Shown piece by piece: positions 23,855 to 34,300 of a DNA stretch of 36,314 nt. The position numbers and the translations under genes were made by a program. The stretch lies in the NCBI GenBank assembly GCA_964634555.1, contig CAZWJJ010000001.1:1-36314 (forward strand), read 5' to 3'. The notes beneath the pieces were generated by a model. The model was not told the origin of the DNA, ran no database searches, and saw only the letters and a program-made list of their open reading frames with translations. The DNA is from JACQCV01 sp964634555 (GTDB lineage: Bacteria; Patescibacteriota; Minisyncoccia; Phycocordibacterales; UBA12445). The number at the start of each line of letters is the position of its first letter. Within the stretch, counting starts at the first letter, position 1.

Positions 23855-24721
23855 CTATTTAAGAAGCAAGAAACGAAGAATTAATGCGATCAAAAGCGAA
23901 GCAACCTTATCGCGCTTGTCATATTTTACCAATCTGGTAAAAACTCCCTCCTTATCCATCGGTGACAACTCATCCAAAAAAATATTTAGCTCGTATTTTA
24001 ACTTCTCAACATCAACCACCTTCATATTGGAATTTCGACTGATAGTGATTGAGCCTCTCTCTTCTGAAACTATTATAACGAAGGCATCAGTTCTTTCTGA
24101 TAAACCAAGTCCGGCAGTGTGCCTTGTGCCAAGATTTCCATATCTCTTAAAATCTTCGGACAGCGGCAAATGAACGCCGAACTTTTTAATAAGACCATTC
24201 TCTATAATTACAGCGCCATCGTGGCCCGGGGTTTTGGTGTTAAAGATCGAGAGGATCAGCGGTTCAGAAACCTTGCCATCAATGGCATATCCACCCTCCA
24301 AAAATCTTTCCATTCTTTGGTGGCCAGATATTACAATAAGCGCTCCGATCTTTTTCTTGGCCAGATGTTGGACAGAATTTATGATTGTTTCAACAGATTC
24401 TTTGTGTATAGGAACTTCGTCTTCAGCAAATGGATTGAAGAACGATACTGAAAAATTTTCAAAAAATCTTCTTAATTCCTTCTGAAAGAGAATGACGAGA
24501 ATAATAACAAAAAAAGAAAAGAAGCCATTAAACAGCAGCGTTGTTAATTTAAGATTTAGAAATGAGGCGGCAATATAGACTAAAACCAAAATACCTATGC
24601 CGCGAAAAATAAATATAGATTTAGTTTTTCTAAGCAACGTCAAAGCCGCGTATATAAATATTGCGGTAATGAACACATCGAGAACATTCAGAAAATTGTG
24701 TGTAGTTAAATATGCGATCAT
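23855..24721 (-). CDS. cdaA: Diadenylate cyclase, CdaA type (c-di-AMP synthase)
   Basis: Membrane enzyme that condenses two ATP into c-di-AMP, a signal for potassium/osmotic and wall homeostasis. The 288-residue protein has three N-terminal membrane helices (~13-30, 38-55, 60-80), then a linker and the DAC domain. The DAC motifs are DGA (168-170, in TPGHDGAVII) and RHT (200-202, in LGTRHTAGLGLSERTDA), followed by FVIIVSEERGSITI. Many relatives have RHR; RHT is a common variant. It lies six bases after rpoD on the same strand and is probably read from the dnaG-rpoD transcript. In many bacteria cdaA pairs with cdaR and glmM; neither is here. Confidence 0.93.
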   Translation of the reverse strand: MIAYLTTHNFLNVLDVFITAIFIYAALTLLRKTKSIFIFRGIGILVLVYIAASFLNLKLTTLLFNGFFSFFVIILVILFQKELRRFFENFSVSFFNPFAEDEVPIHKESVETIINSVQHLAKKKIGALIVISGHQRMERFLEGGYAIDGKVSEPLILSIFNTKTPGHDGAVIIENGLIKKFGVHLPLSEDFKRYGNLGTRHTAGLGLSERTDAFVIIVSEERGSITISRNSNMKVVDVEKLKYELNIFLDELSPMDKEGVFTRLVKYDKRDKVASLLIALILRFLLLK

Positions 24722-24727
24722 ATTGAA

Positions 24728-25939
24728 TTAATAACCCAAAAGTCTCTTGGCTTTTTCGTGCTCACGAATTTTTTCATGCGCCTTCGCCTCAATCTGTCGG
24801 ATTCTCTCACGAGTTACGCCGAATTCTTGGCCAACCTCTTCGAGTGTCCTCATAACGCCGTCTATCAGGCCATGACGCATTTCCAAAATTTTTCTCTCCT
24901 TGAGGGAAAGATCGTTTAAAATATCTTTAATTTGATCAGAAAGAATTCTTCTGGCTGACTGATTATCCGGTGATATCATTTTATCATCAGCAATGAAATC
25001 TCCCAAATTTGAGTTATCATCATCGTTGCCGACCGGAGTTTCCAGGGAAACTGTCCCCTGGTCTATACGCTCAATATTATGAATCTTCTCAACATCAACA
25101 CCCATTTCAGTTGCAATTTCATCCGCTAAAGGATCTCGGCCAAGATCTTGAGCCAAACGTCGAACAACCTGCTTGTATTTGGCAATAGTTTCCACCATAT
25201 GCACCGGAATACGGATCGTTCTTGATTGATCAGCCAAAGCTCTGGTTATAGCCTGTCGTATCCACCAAGTAGCATAAGTTGAAAACTTATATCCGCGTGT
25301 CCAATCGAATTTCTCCACAGCCTTAAAGAGGCCAAGATTTCCTTCTTGAATAAGATCGAGTAGCGTCAGATCACTGGACCTGCCGATAAATTTTTTAGCA
25401 ATAGAAACGACAAGTCTCAAGTTTGCCTTCACCAATAGATTTTTCGCCTCTTCGTCGCCAAGCTCAATTTTCTTAGCAAGGTCCTTCTCCTCCGAGGCCG
25501 AAATAAGTTTATACTGCCCAATCTCCCGAAGATACATCTGCACCGAATCAAGAGAAGAAAGCCCAAGAATACCCCCTCTACCATTACGATCCGGCATAAG
25601 ATCATCGGCATTATCACCAAGAAGACCGCCGCTATCTAATATATCAATCCCCAAAGTCGATAATCTGTCGTAAAGTTCATCAAGAAATAAAACGTCCTCC
25701 TCGATCTCCGGAAATTCCTTAAGGATCTCATTATACGTCACAAAACCGCGTTTCTTACCGAGCTGTATGAGCCTATCAGCATGCTTTTCCCATGAAGCCG
25801 AGCCTTCAGAATTTTTACTTGCAGCCTTTTTAATTTTAACAGCTTTTTCCTCTTTCTTTTTAGCGCCAGCCTTCGGCTCTTTTTTAACCTTCAACTTCGG
25901 AGCCGGTTTTTTACTTTTTAACTTTTTTTCTTTAGGCAT
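24728..25939 (-). CDS. rpoD: RNA polymerase sigma factor RpoD (sigma70)
   Basis: Housekeeping sigma factor, 403 residues. A Lys/Ala-rich tail (1-50) and a region 1.1-like helical part precede region 1.2 (SVQMYLREIGQYKLIS). Region 2 is NLRLVVSIAKKFIGRSSDLTLLDLIQEGNLGL and the -10-reading YKFSTYATWWIRQAITRAL. Region 3 starts RIPVHMVETI. Region 4 ends with GVTRERIRQIEAKAHEKIREHEKAK, the -35-reading helix. Regions 2.4 and 4.2 look conserved, which fits the TTGnnn/TATAAT-like promoters in this window. It starts one base after the dnaG stop, the usual dnaG-rpoD pairing but without rpsU. Confidence 0.96.
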   Translation of the reverse strand: MPKEKKLKSKKPAPKLKVKKEPKAGAKKKEEKAVKIKKAASKNSEGSASWEKHADRLIQLGKKRGFVTYNEILKEFPEIEEDVLFLDELYDRLSTLGIDILDSGGLLGDNADDLMPDRNGRGGILGLSSLDSVQMYLREIGQYKLISASEEKDLAKKIELGDEEAKNLLVKANLRLVVSIAKKFIGRSSDLTLLDLIQEGNLGLFKAVEKFDWTRGYKFSTYATWWIRQAITRALADQSRTIRIPVHMVETIAKYKQVVRRLAQDLGRDPLADEIATEMGVDVEKIHNIERIDQGTVSLETPVGNDDDNSNLGDFIADDKMISPDNQSARRILSDQIKDILNDLSLKERKILEMRHGLIDGVMRTLEEVGQEFGVTRERIRQIEAKAHEKIREHEKAKRLLGY

Positions 25940-25940
25940 T

Positions 25941-27674
25941 TTAGATATTTTTATTTTTAATCTGTTTAATATTTACCAACTCCTCGCTGATCTGTTGACA
26001 GATCCGCAAACAGGCGACAATCTCGTCTTGATCATTCACGTTCTCCGCTTTTTTTAATCTTACGATCGTAGCATTCAAATTTTCCTTCATGACCTCCTCC
26101 CTAAGATCAAGACATAGATCATTCAACCAGCCCATAATCTCCTTATGCTCGCCAAATGTTGCTTCTGCTTCAAATATTAAACTATCCTTCTTATCATTCA
26201 AAATCTCACGAAGCAAAAAATATCTGCCCTCCCCGACTATGCTCATTATTTCTTTTTCCCTCTCTTCAATCAATTTATTGGACGAATCGATCTCTTTCTG
26301 CCAAATAATAATCCCGATAATTTTTTTAAGTATTATTTCTGAACGGGAGTATTCTTTAGGCGGCTCGGAATTTTGTGGATCTACCTCTTTTGCCTCTGTT
26401 TTATTATCGCCATTTTGAACGTTTTTTAATGCTTCCCAAACTGGAGCCTCATCAATGGCAAGTTTGCGAGCTATAACATTTACAAAGTGCGCCTGCTCAA
26501 TACTGCTTTTTATTCTAGCAACGTAAGGTAAACACAATCTCTCAACTTCTATCTTAAATTTCCTGGAATCGTAGCCGCGCGATTCCAAAGTCTCAAGATA
26601 AAAATCAATAATATGCTTTGCCTCCTTGATCGCCTGCAACCATTTCTCCGAATCTTCCAATATAAGATCAGCTGGATCAATTCCATTCGGCAAGCGCGCA
26701 ACCCTAACATCGAAACCCATCAAAAGCGCTATATCTATGCTCCGGCGCGAGGCTTTAAATCCAGCTTCGTCGCCATCAAATGCCAAAACTAATTTCCCCG
26801 ACAATCTTTGAATATTCCTCAAATGATCTTCTGTTAATGCCGTTCCCGAAGCCGCGACAGTATTTGGATGGCCGGCCTGATGAGACATTATTAAATCCAT
26901 CTGTCCCTCAACCAAAATACACAAATCATCTGTCCTCATCTTAACTCTTCCTCTATCGAAGCCGAAGAGAAGTTTGGACTTATCAAACAGATCAGTCTGC
27001 GGACTATTTATATATTTGGCCGCTTCTGTTTGCGCCGCACTCCCAAATATTCTGCCAGAATAACCAACAGTGACTCCTGAAATATTATTTATCGGAAACA
27101 TAATTCGACTGCGAAATCTATCGTAATATCCCTTAGATGATCTGATTGTTAATCCCGTCTTCTCTATCTCCTGATCAGTAAAACGCATTTTTCGTAAGTG
27201 ATCATAGATCGCACGCCATCCATCAGATGCAAACCCGATCTTCCATTCCCGGATCGTATTTTCTGTAAGCCCCCTCTTTTTTAAATACTCCAACGCTAGC
27301 GGATTTTTCTCCAACTCTCCTTGATAAAAGAGAGTTGCATTTTCCAGAGCTGAAATCAGCCTCCCCTTTTCCGACCGCGCGGAATTATCTTCATTCACAA
27401 CGCGAACACCGGCCCTTTCAGCAAGTATCTTTAGAGCATCAATAAACTCCATACCCTCCATCTCTTTGACAAACTCAAATATATCTCCACCCTTACCGCA
27501 TCCAAAACAGTGGAAACTTTCTCGCGCCGGTGAGACATAAAAAGACGGGGTCTTTTCGTTGTGAAATGGACATCTAGCCTTAAGATTACCGCCCGCCCTT
27601 TCTAGCTTTAGGTATGAACCGACAACATCGACGATATTAAGTTTTGACTTAATCTGCTCGACTGTTGATGACAT
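25941..27674 (-). CDS. dnaG: DNA primase
   Basis: Makes RNA primers for replication. The 577-residue protein starts MSSTVEQIKSKLNIVDVVGS. The zinc-binding domain has C35-P-F-H38 and C56-F-G-C59 (the CHC2 pattern). The TOPRIM core shows ILVEGQMDLIM with its Glu and LAFDGDEAG with the metal-binding Asps. The C-terminal ~150 residues are helical and divergent, as expected for the helicase-binding domain. It follows rpoC after 69 bases and precedes rpoD by one base. I see no convincing promoter in the 69-base space, so readthrough from rpoBC is possible. Confidence 0.95.
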   Translation of the reverse strand: MSSTVEQIKSKLNIVDVVGSYLKLERAGGNLKARCPFHNEKTPSFYVSPARESFHCFGCGKGGDIFEFVKEMEGMEFIDALKILAERAGVRVVNEDNSARSEKGRLISALENATLFYQGELEKNPLALEYLKKRGLTENTIREWKIGFASDGWRAIYDHLRKMRFTDQEIEKTGLTIRSSKGYYDRFRSRIMFPINNISGVTVGYSGRIFGSAAQTEAAKYINSPQTDLFDKSKLLFGFDRGRVKMRTDDLCILVEGQMDLIMSHQAGHPNTVAASGTALTEDHLRNIQRLSGKLVLAFDGDEAGFKASRRSIDIALLMGFDVRVARLPNGIDPADLILEDSEKWLQAIKEAKHIIDFYLETLESRGYDSRKFKIEVERLCLPYVARIKSSIEQAHFVNVIARKLAIDEAPVWEALKNVQNGDNKTEAKEVDPQNSEPPKEYSRSEIILKKIIGIIIWQKEIDSSNKLIEEREKEIMSIVGEGRYFLLREILNDKKDSLIFEAEATFGEHKEIMGWLNDLCLDLREEVMKENLNATIVRLKKAENVNDQDEIVACLRICQQISEELVNIKQIKNKNI

Positions 27675-27743
27675 AACTTAAAATTTTAGTTAAGGCCAGC
27701 TAAACTACATAATCCTGAAATATAGAGGAGGTCAACAGCCCTC

Positions 27744-30287
27744 TTACTCCATCTGATCGTCTACTGCTTCTGCTACAATATCCTTCCTAAAGCCGGTTCC
27801 GGCTGGAATCAATCTTCCAACGATAACATTTTCCTTTAAGCCTCGAAGAGGATCCATACCGCCTTGTATAGCAGTATCGATCAAAATTCTTGACGTATTC
27901 TGGAATGATGCAGCTGATAACCAACTATTCGTGGTCAAAGAAACTTCAGAAATTCCTAAAACCAATGTCTCGCCTGTCGCCAGTGCTCCACCATCCGCCT
28001 GAACTTTTTCATTCTCAACTATCAGCTCGGAATTTTCTACGATCTCACCCGGCACAAATCTTGTGTCTCCAGATTCCTTAATCCTTCTTCTTGAAAGCAT
28101 CTGTCTCACGATCACTTCAATATGCTTTCTTGAAATAGCAGCGCCTTGCAAAGCATAAACCTTACTTACTTCATTTAGAATATAATCCTCGGCCTTAGTC
28201 TTCCCGCCAAGCGCAAATAATTCTGAGATATTTACAGAACCGTCAGTCAAAATATCTCCCTTACTAACTCTTTGTCCAGCCTTAACCGCGATGGTTCTGC
28301 TAAATGGCACATCATGAACAACAGAATTATCTCCGCCCTTAGCTCTCTCTTCCGGATCAACCAAAATGGTAATCGACTTGTCTTTGCCATCATTTATGAC
28401 CTCCATAATTTCACCAGAAACATTAGCAATAACCGCGGCATTTCTTGGAGCTCGCTTCTCAAAGATTTCTTCAACTCGAGGCAAACCCATGGTGATGTCT
28501 CCACCGGCTTCTGAAACTCCTCCAGAGTGGAAGGTTCTCATTGTCAGCTGTGTTCCAGGCTCTCCGATGGCTTGCGCAGCAACTATACCGACAACTTCTC
28601 CGAGTTTAATCATCTCATGCTTTCCAAGATCCAGGCCGTAGCATTTCTGGCAGATGCCTCTGATAGACCTGCAAGTCAAAGGTGATCGAATTGTAGCCTC
28701 TTTTATATCTTGAGCTTCAACATCCTTAGCATCATATTTTGTCAAAAGGACGCCCTTCTTAAATAAAACAGTTCCATCAGCTTTCTTTATATCTTTCGCC
28801 AAAAATCTACCCTTGATAATTCCACCAATACCGGAATCGATACCTGAAATATTATCAGTTGAAATTAATCTTCCCTCTTTCTCGCCGCAATCTTCCTCTG
28901 CCACAATAACGTCCTGAGAGACATCAACCAATCTTCGTGTCAAATATCCGGCCTTTGATGTGTTCAAAGCGGTATCGGCAAGACCCTTTCTCGATCCGTG
29001 AGTTGTAACGAAATATTCCAAAGGAGATAGTCCTTCCTTATAAGAAGGAATAATAGGAAACTCCAAAGTATTTCCAGCAGTGTTAATGATCAATCCGACC
29101 ATTCCCGACATCTGGCTAATGTTTCCAATAGAACCTCGAGCGCGTGATGTGACCATATCATAAACTCCGCCCTTAGGATCAAGTGTCCCCGGCATTAACT
29201 TCTGAACTTCATTCCATGCGGCTCTCCATGCGGCGATAATCATTCGATAACGCTCTTCTTCAGAAATAAATCCCTCTTCAAAATTCTTTTCTATCTTCTC
29301 TACCGTAACATGCGCCGCAGCTATAATGGCCGGCTTCTCCTCTGGAGTCTTAATATCGCTCATACTCCATGTTATGCCGGATCGAGTGGCATACTTATAG
29401 CCGAAATTCTTTATCTTATCGAGGACTGATGGCACTGCATCAGGTCCATATTTTTCAATTAAATCTTCGATCAATTTTGCAACTTCCTTACCAGTGATCT
29501 CGTGATTCATGAAAGGCAGATCGACAGGCATAATACTGTTAAATAGAATTCTGCCGACTGTAGTCTCAAATACTTTGCCACGATTTTCCGCATACTTTTC
29601 AGTGTCAGATGCTAACACCTTAACCTTCGCTCGGAAACCCAACGCGCCAAATTCATAAGCTGTAATAGCGGCATTCGGAGAGTGGAACATTCTACCCTCA
29701 CCATGATCGCCAGGCATCATCTTTGTCATCCAGTAACATCCCAAAATCATGTCCAATTTTGGCGTGACGATTGGATCACCGGAACCCGGCTTCAAAAGAT
29801 TTTTATTTGAAGCCATGATCTCTCTGGCCTCTTTTTGAGCCTCATCTGAAAGTGGAACGTGAACTGCCATCTGATCTCCGTCGAAGTCCGCATTGAAAGC
29901 CGAACAAACCAAGGGATGAACTTGAATGGCATTACCCTCGATCAAAATCGGCTGAAATGCCTGAATACCAAGTCTGTGCAAAGTTGGAGCTCGATTTAGA
30001 AGCACATATTTATCTTTAATAACCTCTTCAAGAATCGCCCAAACTTCCGGCACGCCATCCTCTATAAGCCTACCTGCGCCTCGTATGTTGAAAGCAAGCT
30101 CTCTCTGCAAAATTTTAGCAATCACGAATGGCCTAAAAAGTTCAAGCGCCATATGCTTTGGCAAACCGCACTGATGCAAAGAAAGTTCAGGACCAACAAC
30201 AATAACTGATCGGCCGGAATAATCAACACGCTTTCCCAAAAGGTTTTGTCGGAATCGTCCCTGCTTACCCTTCAAAATATCAGCCAA
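27744..30287 (-). CDS. rpoC: RNA polymerase beta' subunit, C-terminal part (after an in-frame stop)
   Basis: Catalytic and downstream part of beta'. RpoC-like sequence begins right after the TAA at 30314-30312 (SQRRPLKSLADILKGKQ, from 30311) in the same frame as the upstream part. The first possible initiation codon is a TTG at 30287 with no Shine-Dalgarno sequence. The active-site NADFDGDQMAVH carries the three Mg-binding Asps (134, 136, 138 from the TTG). The trigger-loop region (IGEPGTQLTMRTFHSGG) and the second zinc cluster (DCGEKEG, then CRSIRGICQKC) are intact. There is no other disruption over 847 codons. The protein is essential, so an uninterrupted product, readthrough or assembly of two pieces must be possible, or the stop is an error. 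Confidence 0.93.
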   Translation of the reverse strand: MADILKGKQGRFRQNLLGKRVDYSGRSVIVVGPELSLHQCGLPKHMALELFRPFVIAKILQRELAFNIRGAGRLIEDGVPEVWAILEEVIKDKYVLLNRAPTLHRLGIQAFQPILIEGNAIQVHPLVCSAFNADFDGDQMAVHVPLSDEAQKEAREIMASNKNLLKPGSGDPIVTPKLDMILGCYWMTKMMPGDHGEGRMFHSPNAAITAYEFGALGFRAKVKVLASDTEKYAENRGKVFETTVGRILFNSIMPVDLPFMNHEITGKEVAKLIEDLIEKYGPDAVPSVLDKIKNFGYKYATRSGITWSMSDIKTPEEKPAIIAAAHVTVEKIEKNFEEGFISEEERYRMIIAAWRAAWNEVQKLMPGTLDPKGGVYDMVTSRARGSIGNISQMSGMVGLIINTAGNTLEFPIIPSYKEGLSPLEYFVTTHGSRKGLADTALNTSKAGYLTRRLVDVSQDVIVAEEDCGEKEGRLISTDNISGIDSGIGGIIKGRFLAKDIKKADGTVLFKKGVLLTKYDAKDVEAQDIKEATIRSPLTCRSIRGICQKCYGLDLGKHEMIKLGEVVGIVAAQAIGEPGTQLTMRTFHSGGVSEAGGDITMGLPRVEEIFEKRAPRNAAVIANVSGEIMEVINDGKDKSITILVDPEERAKGGDNSVVHDVPFSRTIAVKAGQRVSKGDILTDGSVNISELFALGGKTKAEDYILNEVSKVYALQGAAISRKHIEVIVRQMLSRRRIKESGDTRFVPGEIVENSELIVENEKVQADGGALATGETLVLGISEVSLTTNSWLSAASFQNTSRILIDTAIQGGMDPLRGLKENVIVGRLIPAGTGFRKDIVAEAVDDQME

Positions 30288-30311
30288 AGATTTTAACGGA
30301 CGTCTCTGTGA

Positions 30312-31379
30312 TTAACTCATGGAACCCGGGGATCTGGTCGTATATCTGATAGAATTATAAATCAAAGCGTCAATGGCCACTTGCAAAATTCTTTTTTCAT
30401 TTCTGTTAATAACATCCGGCGCGTTGATCTCCATCAATTTCTTCAATCGATTATTTCGATTTATAACGCGGCGATAAAGATCATTTACATCCGAAGTCGC
30501 ATGTCGTCCGCCCTCAAGAGCAACCATCGGCCTCAAAGCTGGCGGAATAATAGGAATTGCTCTCATAAACATCCATTCCGGTCGGAGATTTGCCTTCTTC
30601 ATATAGCTCAAAAGATTGAGTCTTTTCTGTAACTTTAACTTATCGCCAGTGTTTGCATTTTCAAGCCTAGCACTCAGCTCAGTTATTAACTTATCGATGT
30701 CGATGTTTTTGAACATCTTATAGATTGCCTCTGCACCAATATCAGAATCGAATACCGATCCATATTTGAATGAAAACTTGTGGTGAGTATTCTCGTCCAA
30801 AACCATACCAACACGGATAGAAGAAATCTCGCGCTTAACTTCGGCAAATGAATCTTTTATTTTTGTAATTGCCTCATCGGATGTAACGCTCTTTATTTTT
30901 GTCTTAAACTCCCGATCCAACTCTCGTAAAAGATTCTGCCTCTCCTCTTCGTTAACCCTGGTAATTATGTAACCGGCAAAATAGATAACTTTTTCTAAAT
31001 CAGCAATCGACAGATCAGCCATAACGCCAATTCTCGAAGGAATACCTCGCAAAAACCAGATGTGAGCAACCGGCGAAGCCAATTCAATATGACCCATTCT
31101 TTCGCGTCGCACGATTGATCGAGTAACCTCGACTCCGCACTTTTCGCAAACAATATCTTTGTAGCGAATGCGTCGGTATTTTCCGCAATAACATTCGTAA
31201 TCTTTTTCCGGTCCGAATATTCGCTCGTCAAAAAGGCCTCCGCGTTCGCTTCGCTGAGTTCTGTAATTTATAGTCTCCGGCCTGGTGACCTCGCCGTATG
31301 ACCATTCCATGATCCTCTCTGGAGAGGCCAACTTGAGCTCGATAGCATTAAAGTCCGTAATATTTTCTGTTGTTTTCAT
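30312..31379 (-). CDS. rpoC: RNA polymerase beta' subunit, N-terminal part (ends at an in-frame TAA)
   Basis: First 355 residues of beta'. It contains the N-terminal zinc site C63, C65, C78, C81 (YECYCGKYRR, VCEKCG), the clamp start (GHIELASPVAHIWFLRGIPSR) and the clamp/rudder approach (VNDLYRRVINRNNRLKKL and NEKRILQVAIDALI). It ends RSPGSMS-stop at a position that in other RpoC proteins is the rudder loop just before RPLKSLADxLKGKQ. The coding continues in the same frame after the stop, so a single substitution would explain it. I choose ATG 31379; a TTG at 31388 lies directly after the rpoB stop. It is co-transcribed with rpoB. Confidence 0.92.
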   Translation of the reverse strand: MKTTENITDFNAIELKLASPERIMEWSYGEVTRPETINYRTQRSERGGLFDERIFGPEKDYECYCGKYRRIRYKDIVCEKCGVEVTRSIVRRERMGHIELASPVAHIWFLRGIPSRIGVMADLSIADLEKVIYFAGYIITRVNEEERQNLLRELDREFKTKIKSVTSDEAITKIKDSFAEVKREISSIRVGMVLDENTHHKFSFKYGSVFDSDIGAEAIYKMFKNIDIDKLITELSARLENANTGDKLKLQKRLNLLSYMKKANLRPEWMFMRAIPIIPPALRPMVALEGGRHATSDVNDLYRRVINRNNRLKKLMEINAPDVINRNEKRILQVAIDALIYNSIRYTTRSPGSMS

Positions 31380-31388
31380 GGGCTTCAA

Positions 31389-34300
31389 TTAGTTATCCTT
31401 TTTAATATTTTCCAACTCGACATCGAGAGCAAGGCCTCTTAATTCGTTCAGCAAAACATTGAACGATGCCGGTATATTAGGAGTTCGAACCTTCTCCCCT
31501 TTTACAATGGCGTCAAACGCCGCTGATCGTCCGGTGATATCATCTGATTTTATGGTGAGCATTTCGCGCAAAGTATAAGCCGAACCATAACCTTCGAGTG
31601 CCCAGACTTCCATCTCTCCAAATCTTTGGCCTCCACCCTGAGCTCGTCCGCCGAGAGGCTGTTGAGTAATCAAAGAGTATGGACCAACCGATCTCATGTG
31701 AATTTTATCCTCAACCATATGATGCAACTTCAAGATATACATGTAACCGATAGCGATGTGCTGTTCATAAGCCTCACCAGTTTGTCCATCAAAGAGCTTA
31801 ACCTTTCCTGTCTCCGGAAAACCAGCTGTCTTTAATTCTGATTTAATTTCCTGCTCAGTAACACCCTGGAATGCCGGCGTAATAGCCTGATAGCCAAGAG
31901 TATTGGCCGCCAATCCCAAATGCATTTCAAAAATCTGTCCCAAGTTCATACGTGATGGCACACCGAGCGGAGTTAAGATCATATCTATAGGTGTTCCATC
32001 TTCTGTGTAGGGCATATCTTCAACTGGCAAAATTCTAGAAATGATTCCCTTATTTCCGTGTCGTCCAGCCAACTTGTCACCAACGGAAATATTTCTGAGC
32101 TGTGCGATCTCAATATAGATCTTTTTAATAATTCCCGACTCAAGCTTATCGCCGCGGTCACGAGAAAATACCTTAACACCAATCACTCTGCCGCGCTTTC
32201 CGTGTTCCATTCGCAGTGAAGAATCCTTAACATCTCTCGACTTTTCTCCAAAGATCGATCTAAGTAATCTTTCCTCCGGAGTTAATTCCGTTTCGCCCTT
32301 TGGTGTGATATTACCGACGAGAATATCGTTCGGATGCACCTCGGCTCCAACTTTAATAATTCCATCCTCATCCAAATTCTTAAGCCTGCCCTCGCCGACA
32401 TTTGGAATATCATGAGTTGTTACCTCCGGCCCAAGCTTTGTGTCGCGAACATTTACCGCAAACTCTTCAATATGAATCGAAGTAAATTTGCTGTTGCGAA
32501 CTAACCTTTCGGAAATAATAATGGCATCTTCGTAGTTGGCTCCTTGCCATGTCATGAAGGCCACAAAAATATTCTGACCCAAAGCGATCTGGCCTTGATC
32601 GCTCGATGTTGTATCAGCCAGTAAATCACCCTTTTTAACCTTCTGTCCCACCTCTACCGTTGGCCTTTGATGAAAGACTGTAAAATCATTTGTTCTTGAA
32701 TAGTTAACCAGATCATACTTATCTTCACCCTTCTCTGATTTAATAGTTACTGATCTGGCATCCATTTTAGAAACAACTCCTTCTCTCTTTGCTAAAATCA
32801 ATCTACCAGTAGTTGTAGCGGCCTCTTGTTCTATACCGGTGGCAACCAATGGAGCCTCGGCGATAATACAAGGCGTAGCCTGCTTCTGCATGTTTGATCC
32901 CATCAATGCTCGGTTCGCGTTATTGTGCTCCAAAAATGGAACCATCGAAGTCGCGATTGAAAAAGCCTGATTTGCCGAAACGTCGATATAATCAACATCT
33001 TCTTTTTTTACCAAACCCGGTGCGGTATCAACTCGAGCTTCAATATGTTCCTCAAGAAGCTTGCCATTATCATCATACTTAACAGCGGCATGAGCGATGT
33101 TATAGACCTCTTCCTCTAGAGCATTCATATAAGTAACCTCGTCAGTTATTTTACCGTTTTTAACCTTAATATAAGGAGTTTCGATGATGCCGAGATCGTT
33201 AACCTTAGCGTAAGAGGAAAGAGTTAAAATCAAGCCGATATTTGGACCTTCCGGCGTCTGAATTGGACAAACTCGTCCGTAATGAGAAGTATGAACGTCT
33301 CGAACTTCAAAACCTGCTCGCTCTCGAGTCAATCCGCCCGGACCAAAAGCTGAAAGTCTTCGCAAATGTTCTAGCTCGGCCAAAATATTCCCCTGACCCA
33401 TGAACTGAGACAGCTGGTTAGTATTAAAAAACTCCTTGATTCGGGCCTGAAGCGGACGTGGGCTAACCAGCTGGATTGGAAGAGTTGTATCTTCATCAAC
33501 TGTAGACATTCTATCCTGAATATTTCTCTTCATCTGAGACATACCGACACGCATCTTAAGCTGTAGCATCTCTCCGATAGCTCTCACTCTGCGAAGACCA
33601 AGATGATCTATATCATCCTCCTTAGCTCCGGCGGTATTATTGAGATTATTGATGTGATTCAAGATAACAGCAAAATCTTCAAGTGATAAAGTTCTCACAT
33701 CAAGATCTTTCTGGCCTATAGGCTTCTCGAAGCGCTTATTAAATCGGAAACGTCCAACGAGTGAAAGGTCGTACCGTTCGCCACTAAAAAGATCTTTTAT
33801 AAACTCTTTCGCACTACTGATAGTAACAATATCACTGTCTCGAAGCCTCTTATAAACTTCCAGATAAGATTCATCTATAGTCTTAGCCGTATCTTTACCA
33901 AATGAATTTTTTATAAATGGAACACCGTTAGTAAATGTTTTATCGATATAAGAAAGCTGTTCCATAATCTCCTTATCAGGCAACTCACTGAATATTCTAA
34001 GAAGAGAAGAAATTGGGAATTTTCTCTTTCTGTCGACACGAACATAAATATTACCGTCAGCTTCGGATTCAATCTCGATCCATGCCCCTCGCACAGGTAT
34101 AATTTTCGCACCAAAATATTTCCTACCCTTAATCTCATTTGCTGTGAAAAAAACACCGAAGCTTCTAGCAAGCTGAGGGACAATAACTCTTTCTACACCA
34201 TTTATAATAAAAGTACCGTGATCGGTCATCACAGGAAGATCAGCCAAAAATATCTCCTGCTCCTTTTCTCCTCCGCTGGATTTATTAGTTAGTCTAACTT

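Noticed and set aside
30312..30314. Alternative genetic code explaining the rpoC stop
   Set aside because: The codon is TAA, TAA ends many other genes here, and TGA also serves as a stop (ftsW, trpS), so the standard bacterial code applies.
30320..30345. GATCCCCGGG-like string near the rpoC stop resembling a cloning-vector polylinker
   Set aside because: The match is short and imperfect, the bases encode a plausible RpoC loop (RSPGSM), and conserved RpoC sequence continues in frame on both sides, so vector contamination is unlikely.
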